Source of the DNA: Mauremys mutica
Lineage: Eukaryota > Chordata > Testudines > Geoemydidae
Reading direction: 5' to 3'
NCBI RefSeq assembly: GCF_020497125.1
Contig: NC_059073.1
Span: 15,087,225-15,151,224 of the forward strand
Length of the DNA: 64,000 nt
Shown here: positions 1 to 11,410 of the stretch, one piece after another
Position numbering within the stretch: the first letter of the stretch is position 1
How the letters are laid out: each line of letters opens with the position of its first letter
Made by a program: the position numbers and the translations under genes
The notes under the pieces: model-generated
Told to the model about the DNA's origin: nothing
What the model saw: only the letters and a program-made list of their open reading frames with translations
Databases searched by the model: none

Positions 1-180
1 AACATCTAGTGCAATTTTCAGAAACGCCTAGGTATCTAACTCCCATTGCCCTAACACCCTAATGGCCATATATTTAAAGGTCTTAGGTGCCTAATTCCCA
101 TGGAAATCAATGGGAGTTAGGTGCCTAAATACCCTCTAAAATTGGGACCTACGTGCCTGCGTTGCTTTTAGAAGCCCAAG
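1..180. repeat. Old palindromic interspersed repeat
   Basis: Several arms of the AGGTGCCTAA / TTAGGTGCCT type face each other; the clearest pair is near 87-127, around AATCAATGGGAGTTAGG. This looks like a decayed foldback element of the sort common in reptile and bird genomes. The family name is not certain and the left side is cut by the window edge. Confidence 0.5.
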
Positions 181-2195
181 CTCTACTTTTACATCACTTA
201 GGTGCTCTTGAAAATGCTACCTCCCCCATGCCCCTCCCTACGAGGTCACTGGTCCTGGTTCCTTGGTTGGTGGCTTTAATCAGGGTTCAGTGTACAAACA
301 GAGCAGGCAGTAGTGACCAGAATCCCAATTCAGCAAGGTACTTAAGAAAGTCAGTGTGACTACTCACATTACGTATATAAACACCTTGCAGAACTGGGAC
401 CTAAAGGAGGACCAACTATGTTCAAGTCCCTCCTGAAGAGCTGCTCTTTACATCTGTAGAGCCCACAGGAAGCGAACATACAAGCAAACCAACAATTTTA
501 ACTTGCCTAATCTTCCCCGGGGCTTCCCAGCACATCCCGCAGCATTCCACCCAAAGTGTATAAAAAATTCATGCCAGATGCCCCAATGCCTGTAAAACTC
601 ATGAGATTTTAAAACAAATACAAAGAACCCCAAAATTATTACTAGTTGCTTTCTGTTTTTTAAACACCTACAGTGCACTCAGGCCACCTTTTTCAAGCCT
701 TTCTGTGCAGCCACGAGGGCTAGAATTTTTTAATATGAAAGCTGAGATTTTCAAATTCACCTGACTCCCAGAGCTGGGGCTTCAAGAAAACCACAGAATA
801 TTTTTAGACTCAAGACTGAGAGTATTAGCAACACTCTTTTTGTTGCCTTTTTCCTACTAACTGATCCATGTGTGCAGCTCCCTTGTGTGTGGGCTTCATA
901 AGTCTCCACTCAGGCAATGGGTCAGGTTGTACCGATTCTTTTGCAGGATCTTTTAAGCAAGGACCTTCTTCTTTTTGTATCTTGTCCAGCAATGAGTACG
1001 TTGATACCTTAGATAACAAGCAATAACAACCTCTAACCTTGATTGGATGATAATTTGGTTACACTGTTGCTGCTGAAATATGGATTAGTCCTGTGTAACA
1101 TGTCCTTCGGGCAAAGGAAATTTGCATTATTATGTACATTTCATCTGTTCTTTGGATCTTGGCAACTAAGTAGCAAGTACTTTGTCAAAAACAGCAAGAG
1201 GCCATAAGTTTGTATGTTAGATAGGTAAAAAGAAAAATCCACCTTAGTTATACCTGCACGAGAGGGCTTCTCCCGAAGGAACACAAGATATTTCTTTTTA
1301 AGTTTTAAAGTCTGACTGAATTTTTTAATAACTGTCCTACTTGATTTAAAGAATTGAATCCTTGTAATTACTTGATAATGGTACTGCTGTCTCATCAGAA
1401 ATTCCTAACAATTTAAGTAAATATTTGAGACTTAACTGATTAAAAATTAATATTACATACGTCCCTGGTGAAATGAAATAATTGATCTCCATATCTTTGG
1501 GATAATGAAAGATGAAAACTGAAGACACTGGGGCTTTGTTTATCACAGCAGCACACTTGTGCCAACTGAGGTTGGAGACGGTTTCCTTTATTAAATGGTT
1601 TCCAGAATTTTACAACTTTTGTCATATGACCGAGAAGAAAGTATTTTTACCAAAACTTCAAACGGTTAGTTCAGAATGGATGCAATTGTGTAAACTTATT
1701 AAAATTGAAATTTTTTTTGGAAATTAGTTTAAAATTCCAACATCTTAAAATTGTAAAGTGAAAGTCTATAGATACACTAATAGTCATTTTAATAGTGTTT
1801 TGAAAATTGTGTGAATATATTTTTCCTTTAAAATATTAGATATTGTACAGGTTTAATTGATGGGGAATGTGTTAGAAAGGATATAAACCTGCCTTCTGTA
1901 ACTAGATAGTCCCATAATCCTTATAAATGCATACTCATCTTTTCAGTGCTATTAGATTCTTGGCTTCAGTTACTTGTGGAAATATGTTCTACAGGTTAAT
2001 TACATGTTGTTGTTTTTGTTTTGTTGTTACTATTTATAGATACAGTGCTTACCAGAAGGGGGACCAAGTTTCAGTTTGAGTCTCTAGGTACTATTATATT
2101 ATAAATAATTATAAACTATACTTGGAGAAACACGGAACAAATGAAAAACTTCTACATTTTGGAAAACTTCTTGGAAACAAAATCCTTTTTTTTTT
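181..2195. other. A/T-rich non-coding DNA, nothing recognised
   Basis: Short ORFs occur on both strands but none has recognisable protein features. The composition is A/T-rich with poly-T runs near 1715 and 2185. No named repeat was identified. Confidence 0.5.
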
Positions 2196-2514
2196 CATAG
2201 AATCATAGGACTGGGAGGGACCTTGAGAGGTCATCTACTCCAGTTCCCAACACTCATGGCAGGACTAAGTATTATCTAGATCATCCGTGGCAGGTGTTTG
2301 TCTAATCTGCTCTTAAAACTTTTCACTGATGGAGATTCTATAACCTCCCTGGGCAATTTATTCCAGTGCTTAACCACCCTGACAATTACAAAGTTTTTCT
2401 TAATGTCCAATCTAAACCGCCCTTGCTGCAATTTATGCCCATTGCTTCTTGTCCCATCCTCAGAGGTTAAGAACAACTATTTTTCTCCCTCCTCCTTGTA
2501 ACAATCTTTCAGTG

Positions 2515-2702
2515 GAGAGAGGGGAGGGATCGCTCAGTGGTTTGAGCATTGGCCTGCTAAACCCAGCGTTGTAAGTTCAGTTCTTGAGGAGGCCATTTAG
2601 GGAACTGGGCTAAAAATCAGTCTGGGGATTGGTGGTGCTTTAAGCAGGGGATTGGACTAGATGACCTCCTGAGGTCCCTTCCAACCCTGTGATTCTGTGA
2701 TC
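2515..2702 (+). mobile_element. Cry I-type tRNA-derived SINE in CR1
   Basis: The head is tRNA-like: GCTCAGTGGTTTGAGC (A-box region), then GGCCTGCTAAACCCAG and the B-box region GTTGTAAGTTCAG. The tail matches the CR1 3' end: GGACTAGATGACCTCCTGAGG and CCTTCCAACCCTG, ending in GATTCTGTGAT. Turtle Cry I SINEs are tRNA-Lys-related and borrow the CR1 tail for mobilisation (established). It is inserted in the CR1 3' region between 'caatctttc' and 'tatgtacttg'. It is not a functional tRNA gene. Confidence 0.85.
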
Positions 2703-3953
2703 TATGTACTTGAAAACTGCTATTATGCCACCTTTTTTTCTCTTTTCTCCAGACTAAAGAAATGTAATTTTTTCAGTCTTCACTCATAGGTCATGTTTTC
2801 TAGACCTTTAATTTTTGTTGCTTTTCTCTGGACTTTCTCCAGTTTGTCCACATCTTTCCTGAAATGTGGCACCCAGAACTGGACACAATACTCCAGTTGA
2901 GGCCAAATCAGCACAGAGTAGAGCAGAAGAATGATTTCTCATGTCTTGCAAGCAACACTCCTACTAATATATCCCAGAATGATGTTTGCTTTTTTGGGGT
3001 GGGGTGATGTTATTGACGTAAACTGTGACAGTATACATTGTTTGCAGCAAATATTGTACAACGGTTGTCGTGTAAGGTGTCTATAAAAAAGGTTGTGATT
3101 TGCTGGTTATGATTATGCATATGTGTGTGTCATTTTTGTAGTTAAAGTTATGAATATTGGCTATGTACTTGTATCACAATGTGTTTGATTCTAAATAGCA
3201 TTAGTGAAGCATCGGGTCAGCTTCTTGAGAAAGGAAGTTGCAAATTAAGTACCCAGTCAAGAAACACTTAACTGACAATGGACCTTTGGAGACTCCAATC
3301 CACATAAAAAGTCTTCCTGGGAACATTCAAGGTAGCATGTAAGCAATGGCTGCCGCCTGCAAACTGAGTCATGCACGGACATGTGACTTGCCCATGTGAC
3401 TCCAAACTCCATCTTGCTATTGTGATTGTCCATAATAAGAACAAAAGGGTGTCCTTCCACAGGGCAGAGAATATAAAAGGCCCTGGAAACCCCTCCATTT
3501 TGTCTTTAATCCTGCTTCTTGCCTCTGGAGGAACTTTGCTACAAACTGAAGCTCTGAACAAAGGACTGAATGACCCATCCCAGCTGTGGATGTAGTCCAG
3601 AGACATGATTTGAACCTGCAGTTCATTCCATCGTTGCTACAAGCCTGAACCAAGAACTTTGCCATTACTGTATGTAATGATTCCATTTAACCAATTCTAG
3701 CTCTCATCTATCTTTTTCCTTTTATGAATAAACCTTTTAGATTCTAAAGGATTGGCAACAGCATGATTTGTGGGTAAGATCTGATTTGTATATTGACCTG
3801 GGTCTAGGGCTTGGTCCTTTGGGATCGGGAGAACTTTTTTTCTTCTACTGGGACATTGGTTTTCATAACCATTTACCCAATGAGTGGCTGTGGTGGTGAT
3901 ACTGGGAAACTGGAGTGTTTGATGGAATTATTTGTATGACTTATGGTTAGCCA

Positions 3954-6900
3954 CAGGGCTGGCCTTACCATGAGGCTAACTGAGGTGGCCGCCTCAGGTG
4001 CCAGACTCTTGGGGAGCACCACTAGGATCCAGAGTGTAGAAAATTGTGTCTGCTGCTGGTGCATATGTATTCTCTCTGCTCTAGATGCACAGAGATGGTG
4101 GAGTGCTGTGCTGGAGGAAGGAGGGCACAGGAGACATAACAGGCAGGCAGGAGAAAAGTGAGAGAGAATAACAGAAAACAGCAGGAGCTGTAGGGAGAGA
4201 GGAGGAGGAGCCTCTTATGTACCCCTCTAGCATCCCCAGGAGCCTGGACTGATTAACACCAGCTGCTCAGGAAGGTTCCTGTTTCCTGCTGCTTCCCTGA
4301 CCCACTTGAGGAGAACAGGCAGTCAACTAAAGCAGTAGGAGCCAGTTAGGCCCTTAAGACGCTGATATCTTCCCTCACTCAGGCTCTGCTACCAGCCTGC
4401 TTATTTGTCCCCTTCAATTGAGTGTTGAGAGCTACTATAGCTGGCACAGAACAGCAGTCATGAGTGAAAGCATTCTGGGGCAGCATTCAGCATTTTCTAT
4501 CGAAGCAGGAAGGAGCTCTCCTGAGATACATAGACACAAATGTTCATGGTGAGTCTTCTGACCCCAGTGAGGACGTGAGTGGTGAGGAGATGCCTGATCC
4601 TCCAGTTAGAGTGCAGGTGACCTGGCAGCTACTGCGGGATCCGTATCTCCATCTCAAATGGATATAACTATGCACATTCCTGAAGAAAAGTGTAGATCAG
4701 AGAAGAGTGTGGTGGAGGCGCAAGAAACTGCTGCTGCTGAGTTTAGTTCCTTAAGTCTAGATGATCCAGGACTGTGGGCCCACTTGAGCAGTAGCCTGAG
4801 GGACTTTCTTGTATTGCATGGGCCACAGCAAGTGAAAAACTTCATGTTCCCCAAAGACAATGAAAATAGAGGTTTCCATCCAACACATTACTGTTGTGAA
4901 ATCCCTAATGGTGACAAAGTGGAGAGGCCATGGCTTATGTACTCAAAACCCCAGAATGCTGCATACTTTTTGTTGCAAACTCTTCCAGTCTAATGTTCCA
5001 GCCACATCGGGTTCTACAGGAACAAAGGACTGGAAAAATCTGGCTAGAAATCTAGCATGCCATGAGAAGGCAGCAAATCACCAGAGAGCATTCCATAGGT
5101 GGAAAGAGCTTGAGATGATACTAAGGTTAAAGGCCACCATTGATGCAATCTTCTCTTGATGCTGATCATCTGAGTCTCTTTACTGGCAAAAATGTACTGA
5201 AAAGGCTCATTGCCATTGTGAGAATGCTTGCTACCCAAAACCTACAACTGCATGGCACTTTGGATCAGCTGTACGTGCCAAACAATGGAAACTTCCTTAA
5301 AATTATGGAGCTGATGGCTGAGTTTGATGCTATACTCCAGGAGCATCTAAAAAGAGTCACCACCCAAGAAATGTACACACCCCACCACCTTGGAAAAACA
5401 ATTCAAAATGAGATCATACAGTTACTGGCAACAAAAGTCAAACAGAAGATTGTGGCAGATCTGAAGTCAGCAAAATATTACTCTGTTATTCTGGACTGCA
5501 TATCTGACATCTGTCATACAGAACAAATGACTTTAATGGTACGTTTTGTAACAACAGAACCTAGTGAAAATGTTTCTGCAATGGTCACTGTCAGAGTATT
5601 TTCTAGAATTTATTGACATTGATGATACTACAGGAGCTGGTATGACAAATGTGCTTCTTAAAAAGCTGGAAGACATGGGAATTGCGAAACTGACATGAGA
5701 GGTCAGGGCTATGATAATGGTGCCAACATGAGAGGCAAGAACAGAGGAGTGCAGACATGAATCCGAGAGTTAAACCCTTGAGCTTTTTTTGTCCCATGCA
5801 GTTCTTATTCATTGAACTTGGTGGTGAGTGATGCAGCATCAGCTTCTAGTGAGGCTGCTGATTTTTTTTTTAATGTAATTCAAAGCATCTATGTATTTTT
5901 CTCTGCATCAACTCATTGATGGAAAATTTTGAAGCAACATCTGGGGACATCCTCTCTGACACTGAAACCATTGAGTGCCACACAGTGGAAAAGTCGAGTG
6001 GAGGCGATAAAGCCTATCCAACACCAAATTGGGAAGACAGATGATGCCATAGTTGCCATTGTGGAGGATAATGCTGTGACAGGAACTGTTCGTGAGAGAA
6101 CAGTGGCAGAGGGAAATGGAATCACCAGAAACATACATAACTTCAAATTTCTGTGTGGCTTAGTGTTATGGCATGACACACTGTTTGAAATAAATGTTGT
6201 AAGCAAGAGACTCCGAGTTGTTGACCGTGATATATCTGGGGCAATGGAACAACTGGACAGGTGCTAGATTGTGCAATACAGTCAAAGAACGTTTCATGCA
6301 GCTCAAAGAAAACAGCAGTATATTTGGGATGTTGTATGATATTCCAAAACTCCTCACTATACCTGAAGAAGACCTACATCAGCAATGCAGGGCACATGAT
6401 GACATGCGCAACATAGATGCGAGTGATTTAGGTGATGAACTGAAAGCCCTTTCAAGATACATTTCAGCAGGATCAACTCCAAAGGCTGTTCTGGAATATA
6501 TGTGCACAAATAAGATGACCACCCTCTTTCCAAATGCTTTTGTTGCTCTGCGCATACTTCTAACAGTTCCTGTAACAGTTGCCAGTAGCGAACAGAGCTT
6601 CTCCAAGCTGAAGTTAATAAACACATCTAAGTTCCACAGTGACACAGGAGGGGCTGGTCGGCCTTGCAACCATCTCAATAGAGCATGAGCTGGCCCAGAC
6701 TGTGGACCTTCAGGAAGAAGGTCAAATCTTTGCAGCCAAGGAGGCACGGAAAGCACCACTTTGATTATTCAAACAGATAAAAGTGACAGTGTTTACTATG
6801 CAGACAAGAAAAGTTACCTTTCAAACACCTGAACAGCAAATGTAAGTGTTACTTAAAATTTTTGAACAAGGCATTTTAAGTTGTTAGTTCTCCTTTATTG

Positions 6901-7049
6901 GGGTAGGTAGCAGAGGAGTACCATGAGAGGAGTAGAACAGGAAGAAGGCAGAATTGAAATCTTTCAAATGTTTGGCCTAAGTGAGGGGGTATGGGGATGT
7001 CATTTGAGCTCCTAGCCTCAGGTGCCAAAATGCTGTGGGGCTGGCCCTG
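3954..7049 (+). mobile_element. Decayed hAT DNA transposon
   Basis: The ends are inverted: CAGGGCTGGCC at 3954 and GGCTGGCCCTG ending at 7049. Flanks gttagcca and tttagctg agree at 5 of 8 bases, consistent with an old 8-bp hAT target duplication. The inner termini also share a 'cctcaggtgcca' segment. A broken transposase runs along the plus strand from about 4464 to 6760. It sits inside the LTR-like element, so it is younger than it. Confidence 0.85.
4464..6762 (+). pseudogene. hAT transposase pseudogene (ZMYM1-like type)
   Basis: Frameshifted pieces in all three plus frames form one protein in order. The N-terminal part (4658-4993) has LHGPQQVKNFMFPKDNENR and PWLMYSK, then a Cys-containing TTF-type zinc-finger region (4960-5150) with GTKDWKNLARNL. 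The core (5140-5616) has KYYSVILDC, where an Asp is in the position of the first catalytic residue. Near 5698-5742 is GQGYDNGANMRGK, the second acidic block. The hAT C-terminal dimerisation region (6450-6690) has ALRILLTVPVTVASSEQSFSK. At about 6262 the reading jumps from SGAMEQLD to KERFMQLKE, suggesting an internal deletion (inference from the family). It is a transposon relic, not a host gene. Confidence 0.85.
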
Positions 7050-7260
7050 TTTAGCTGTAAAACTGAAGTCCTCTCAGTTTGGCTGGTTTGTGCCTTAGAA
7101 AGGACACCCAGCTTTGGGCTGTGACTGCCCTGCTCTAAGCAATTCATCCTGAATTGATACACTCAGTTCTGTCCTGCCAGAGGCAGCATCGTTATGGGGG
7201 GGAGAGGCAACAGTGTTACACTGACTCACATTTAGCTTGTGATCCACTATCACCCAAAAT

Positions 7261-8750
7261 TGGGTTTTTTGATTAAATGAAATTTTCCATAGAAAGTGTT
7301 TGTCCACAGAAACCAGACAATCTTGACTTCCCAAAAGAAGAAAAATCTACAGGTTTTGTTTATAATAAAAAAAAGAAAAAAGTCAAAATTTGCAGGTGCA
7401 GGGAGGAGAGAACCTATTTTCCTCCTAGCTCTAGGGAACTGTGCCTCTGGGTGGTTTGCAGATATTCATCATCCATTGTATTCAGTCTCATTTGAAGATT
7501 ATGGGGCCAATCTTCTGCTCATTAACACCTCCACAAATCCAGAATGACTCCATTGACCACAAGCCCAGCAGAAGGTAACCCTGTGTTAAAGTTATAAAAC
7601 GTTTGGCATTGCAGGATCTCACTACTTGGCTCCAGATTTTAATTTTGGCAGCTCTCCTTCATATGAGCGGCACCATTAGCTTCCCTACAGCCTTTCTAAA
7701 TTAATTCCATGGCCATATTATCCAGTTTATACTGCCAATTGGGGGATTTGCTTCTGGGCCCTGTTTGGAGCTCAAGAATTTTATCTTACTCTGATGTCCT
7801 TGTCCCCTAAGCACATGCCTCAAAAATTCACTAAAGCTGTGAGATAGCACAAACGGTCAATTACTTCTGCCTCTGTTAAGGAAAAAAAGATTTGTAGCAG
7901 TCATTTCAACGGATCCATTATACTTGTGGCCACAAAACTCCTGTTTTTGGAAATAGGTGAGCCTTGCAAACTTCCATTTAGCGTTTGCCTCTGGATAGTT
8001 TTTCTTTGTTATCCCTGGTTTGAAGGCCTATCGGCTATTGCAGCCTCACCTGAGCGGGAACTGTCGGGGTACTGTACAAATAGTCTCAGCAAGCTCCGTG
8101 TCGGTCTCCATGATGATTCCTGCTGGCTGCACTGTGGTGTGGTGTTGATGTAGAGGTGTTTTTCTCCTTATAATTGGCAAGGATAGCGGAGTGACCTAAT
8201 CAGCGAGGGAGTTCTTAGCTTCCTTTCCTATCCACTCAGCTTCTTCTGCAGTAGTAACATTCCACTAGACAATCTGTTAAATATAGTCTGGATAGTCAGA
8301 GGATAACTGAACATTCATTATAGTGAATGAAGCAATAAATGTCTGAGGCTTTGGTGAGCGGAAAAGTCAAGGTGTTTATCAGATTGCCATGGGAAATATC
8401 TTTGCCAAGCGTTCAGTAATAAACTTTCAATGATCACTTTTATACTCTGACTGACTGCAGAACACTTGTCATATCAGGTTTGCTTTTCTTTGTTCAAGGA
8501 GGGCGGCACATGAAGTGGTTTTCATTTCATGCTAAGAGGTGATAAATACATGTGGGTGCGTGCATGTGCAGATAATTATGGGATGTGCTTTTTGATTTCT
8601 GGTTTGCTTTTCCTTTTCCCCAATCCAGGATTAACTGACCTGAATGCTGATATATTGAGGATTTTGAGGACAATCCCCAAAATAACTCTTACAAAAATGA
8701 TTAATCCTCTTTTGGAATACAAAAGTAAAATTAGTTGGTTCCCACTGTAA
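7261..8750. other. Unique DNA, nothing recognised
   Basis: No repeat or conserved coding segment was recognised. Short ORFs (for example 7926-8153) show no protein family features. Confidence 0.5.
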
Positions 8751-9133
8751 TACCCCGCGTCCTAGGTACAGGGAGCAATAGCAGTGTAGCAGGCACAGCT
8801 TAGGCAAGTAGAGGTGACGTGCCTGAATGGTGGGGGTATGTATTCAAGGATATACCCTCTCTGCTCACCCAAGCTGTGCCTCCCCGACAGTGTAGAGTCC
8901 TGCTGCCTCCTCACTAGAGGAGCCTTTTCCCTCTGTAGGAAAAGCCTCCTCCAGCAGTGAAAGGCTCTGACAGGGGATAGACTGCCTTTCCCTTCTGCCT
9001 CCCCTCTACCAGAGCCTTTCACTGACATGTGTAGCTACACACCACAGGGACACAACCTGCTTTTCCCTGTGGAGTGTAGCTATGTGTGCACCACACACTG
9101 CCACCACTGGTGTGTAGTGTAGACATAGCCGAA
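8751..9133. mobile_element. MITE of the TCTACACT-terminal class
   Basis: The right end reads 'gtgtagtgtagacatagcc', the terminal form shared with elements at 21118, 24229 and 35269. The interior has internal inverted motifs around 'agcctttcactg' and 'cagtgaaaggct' (about 8955-9024). The left end is degraded, so its boundary is approximate. Non-coding and non-autonomous. Confidence 0.6.
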
Positions 9134-9458
9134 GTGTCTGGCCTGCCTTTTGAGAAGGAGCATGATCTAGCGTGTGGAGCAAAAGCCAAGGAGTTGGGTG
9201 CTGGGTTCTGTTCACAGCTCTGCCACTAAATATAAGAACAGCCATCCTGGGTCAGACCAATGGTCCGTCTAGCCCAGTAGCCTGTCTTCCAGCAGTGGCT
9301 GATGCCAGGTGCTCCAGAGGGAATGAACAGAACAAGTAATCATCAAGTGGTCCATCCCCTGTCGACTACTTCAAGCTCCTGGCAGTCAGAGGCTAGGGAC
9401 ACCCAGAGCATGGGGTTTCATCCCTGACTGATTTGGCTGGCTAACTAACCCAGGAACC

Positions 9459-9886
9459 TATCCTTGCAACAAAGCCCGTTGCCAACTCTATCCACATATC
9501 TATTCAGGAGATACCATCACAGGACCTAATCACATCAGCCACACTATCAGAGGCTCGTTCACCTGCACATCTACCAATGTGATATATGCTATCATGTGCC
9601 ATGCCCCTCTGCCATGTACATTGGCCAAACCGGACAGTCTCTACGTAAAAGAATAAATGGACATAAATCAGACGTCAAGAATTATAACATTCAAAAACCA
9701 GTTGGAGAACACTTCAACCTCCCTGGCCACTCGATTACAGACCTAAAAGTCACAATATTACAACAAACACACTTCAAAAACAGACTCCAAGGAGAGACTG
9801 CTGAATTGGAATTAATTTGCAAATTGGACACCATTAAATTAGGTTTCAATAAAGACTGGGAGTGGATGGGCCATTACACAAAGTAA
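9459..9886 (+). pseudogene. GIY-YIG endonuclease domain of Penelope element
   Basis: In 9596-9886 the frame reads AMYIGQTGQSLRKRINGHK, then PVGEHFNLPGHSITDLKV and a Glu-containing ETAELELICKLD. The YIGQTGQ block with the downstream Arg and His is typical of Penelope GIY-YIG nucleases. The part before it (about 9459-9595) reads YPCNKARCQLYPHIYSGD and TIRGSFTCTSTNVIY, a Cys-rich linker, but in another frame, so there is an indel near 9595. The domain cuts target DNA in active elements; here it is an orphan remnant. Confidence 0.85.
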
Positions 9887-10061
9887 AACTATTTCCCCAT
9901 GCTTATCTTTTCCCTACAGTTCCTTATATCTCCTTGTCAAGTGCTGGAAATGGGCCATTCTTATTACCAGTACAAACAGTTATTTTCCTGTCCTGCTGAC
10001 AACAGCTCACCTTAACTGATCACTCTCCTTATAATGTGTATGGTAACACCCATTGTTTCAT

Positions 10062-10062
<1 letters not shown>

Positions 10063-10096
<34 letters not shown>

Positions 10097-10121
10097 CTAT
10101 CTATCTATCTGTCTATATATA
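10063..10121. repeat. Microsatellite (GT)n(ATCT)n
   Basis: About 15 GT units followed by tandem ATCT units and a short TATA run, within the Penelope 3'UTR. Confidence 0.95.
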
Positions 10122-10664
10122 ATCGTCCTGTATTTTCCACTACATGCATCCGATGAAGTGAGCTGTAGCCCATGGAAGCTTATGCTACAATAAATTTGTT
10201 AGTCTCTAAGGTGCCACAAGTACTCCTATTGTTTTTGATTTGGCTAATAGCCATTTATGGACCTATCCTCCTTGAATGTGTGTAATTCAGTTTTGAACGG
10301 CTATAGTTTTGGCCTTCAGAATATCCCCTGGCAAGGTGTTCCTCAGGTTGACTGTGCACTGTGTGAAGAAGTGCTTCCTTTTGGTTGTTTTAAACCTGCT
10401 GCCTATTAATTTCATTGGGTGACCCATGGCTCCTGTGTTTTGTGAAGGAGTAAATAATACTTCAGTATTCACATTTTCCACACCATTCATGATTGTATAG
10501 ACCTCTATCATATCCCCATAGCTGTATCTTTTCCAGGTTGAAAAGTCCCAGTCTTTTAAATCTCTCTCCATATGGAAGCCGTTCCATACCCCTAATCATG
10601 TTTGTTTGCTCTTCTCGGTACCTTTTCCAATTTGCATGTCTTTTTTGAGCTAAGGTGACCCCAG

Positions 10665-10668
<4 letters not shown>

Positions 10669-10695
<27 letters not shown>
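10669..10695. repeat. (GT)n microsatellite
   Basis: About 13 uninterrupted GT units at the junction between CR1 and the LTR-like insertion. Confidence 0.95.
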
Positions 10696-10789
10696 CTATG
10701 TGATAAACTTGGGACAGAGCTGCAAGTGTGGAGTAGAAAACAGTCCCAGAAGGGTAAAAGGCCCTCCTCCCTATCCACTGAGGGGTGAC

Positions 10790-10898
10790 TACAGGTCAAT
10801 TTGGTTCATCTGAGAAGAGGGTTACCAGAGATCAATTAGGATCAGTTGAGAGGGAGTTACCTGAGGTCAGTTAGGATCAGCTGATTCCAACAAAGGGC
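10790..10898 (+). repeat. Three degenerate 35-36-bp tandem units
   Basis: Units share 'ggtcaattnggatcagntgag' and are spaced by 35 and 36 bases, starting near 10794, 10829 and 10865. Confidence 0.75.
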
Positions 10899-11357
10899 TG
10901 CCTGAGATCTTTTTTTAAACCCTCCCCTGTTGGGGAGAGAGGGGGGAAGTTAAGCTGCCAGTAGGTGAGGAGCAGCAAGACAGCAAGCCTCACCAGGAGG
11001 GGAGGCTGTTCACTAGTTAAATGAGGATGAAATCAGAAATGTATCATAAGGGAGAAAAACAAGCCTAAAAGACTGGCTGAGAGAAGGCGCGGCCTGCCTC
11101 TGTGTAGCTAAGAGGGACTGTTACCCCAAGCCCGTCTCACTGAGGCTGGTGAGACTGAGAAGGTGCCTTGCCATTATATACACCCCCCCTTATATATGTG
11201 TGTATATATAGGGAGGGGTGTATATATAGATATTATGGTATTTTGTTGTATTATTTATCCCTTTCCTAATGATTCATAACATTTTCTTAATTTTTTTTTG
11301 ACTGCTGCTACACACTGAGTGGATGTTTTTGAGAGAACTATCCACAATGAGTCCAAG

Positions 11358-11410
11358 TTTCAGAATAGCAGCCGTGTTAGTCTGTATCCGCAAAAAGAAC
11401 AGGAGTACTT
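11358..11410 (-). mobile_element. 53-bp Penelope-like stub
   Basis: Only the last 53 bases of the Penelope 3' end are present ('agcagccgtgttagtctg', minus orientation). A perfect 7-bp repeat, gtccaag, flanks it at 11351-11357 and 11411-11417, inside CR1 sequence that is otherwise continuous. Confidence 0.85.

Larger units (their letters stand above)
3000..7206 (+). mobile_element. LTR-like element, split by a hAT transposon
   Basis: Present as 3000-3953 and 7050-7206. It has a TATA-like box (AATATAAAAGG near 3470) and a polyadenylation-type AATAAA near 3726 on the plus strand, as expected for U3 and R regions. A second, left-truncated copy lies at 49745-50510. Neighbouring G-rich runs (ggggtgggg / tgggggggag) may mark the target duplication. 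Internal genes are absent, so it is a solo LTR or similar unit. The family was not identified. Confidence 0.65.
2196..7260 (-). mobile_element. CR1 LINE 3' part, split by two insertions
   Basis: Minus-strand CR1. Its 3' end lies at 2196-2225 as the reverse complement of the CCTATGATTCTATG tail. Codons in 2276-2476 (minus) encode the extreme C-terminus of the reverse-transcriptase ORF, with RFRLDIKKNF, RVVKHWNKLPREV and ESPSVKSFK. The CR1 is interrupted by a Cry I SINE (about 2515-2702) and by an LTR-like element from about 3000 to 7206. It resumes at 7207 with 'caacagtgttacactgactcac', exactly where the left part broke off. The element is truncated further 5' at about 7260. Stops and indels make it dead. 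Confidence 0.85.
9439..10235 (+). mobile_element. Penelope-like element, endonuclease and 3'UTR
   Basis: A perfect 10-bp direct repeat, tgatttggct, flanks it at 9429-9438 and 10236-10245, inside the CR1. It is 5'-truncated and carries the C-terminal GIY-YIG endonuclease followed by a 3'UTR with a (GT)n(ATCT)n microsatellite and the conserved 'gatgaagtgagctgtagccca' and 'ttagtctctaaggtgccac' tail. The reverse-transcriptase domain is missing. Confidence 0.85.
10665..11240 (+). mobile_element. LTR-like insertion in CR1, with (GT)n edge
   Basis: CR1 homology stops near 10665 at 'ccagaactg' and resumes after about 11240 at 'attatggtattttgttgtatt'. Between them lie (GT)n (10669-10695), then non-CR1 DNA starting tgtgataaacttgggacagag. 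It includes three degenerate tandem units of 35-36 bp, and a TATA-rich palindrome at the right edge. The LTR assignment rests on its TG start and GC-balanced composition; no coding capacity and no clear end were seen. Confidence 0.5.

Noticed and set aside
2520..2590. tRNA gene
   Set aside because: tRNA-like head belongs to a Cry I SINE with CR1 tail; it cannot fold as a normal tRNA.
4464..6762. Host ZMYM1-like gene
   Set aside because: Frameshifts, stops, and flanking hAT inverted repeats show it is a transposon relic.
10790..10898. CRISPR-like array
   Set aside because: Units are contiguous tandem repeats without spacers, in a vertebrate genome.
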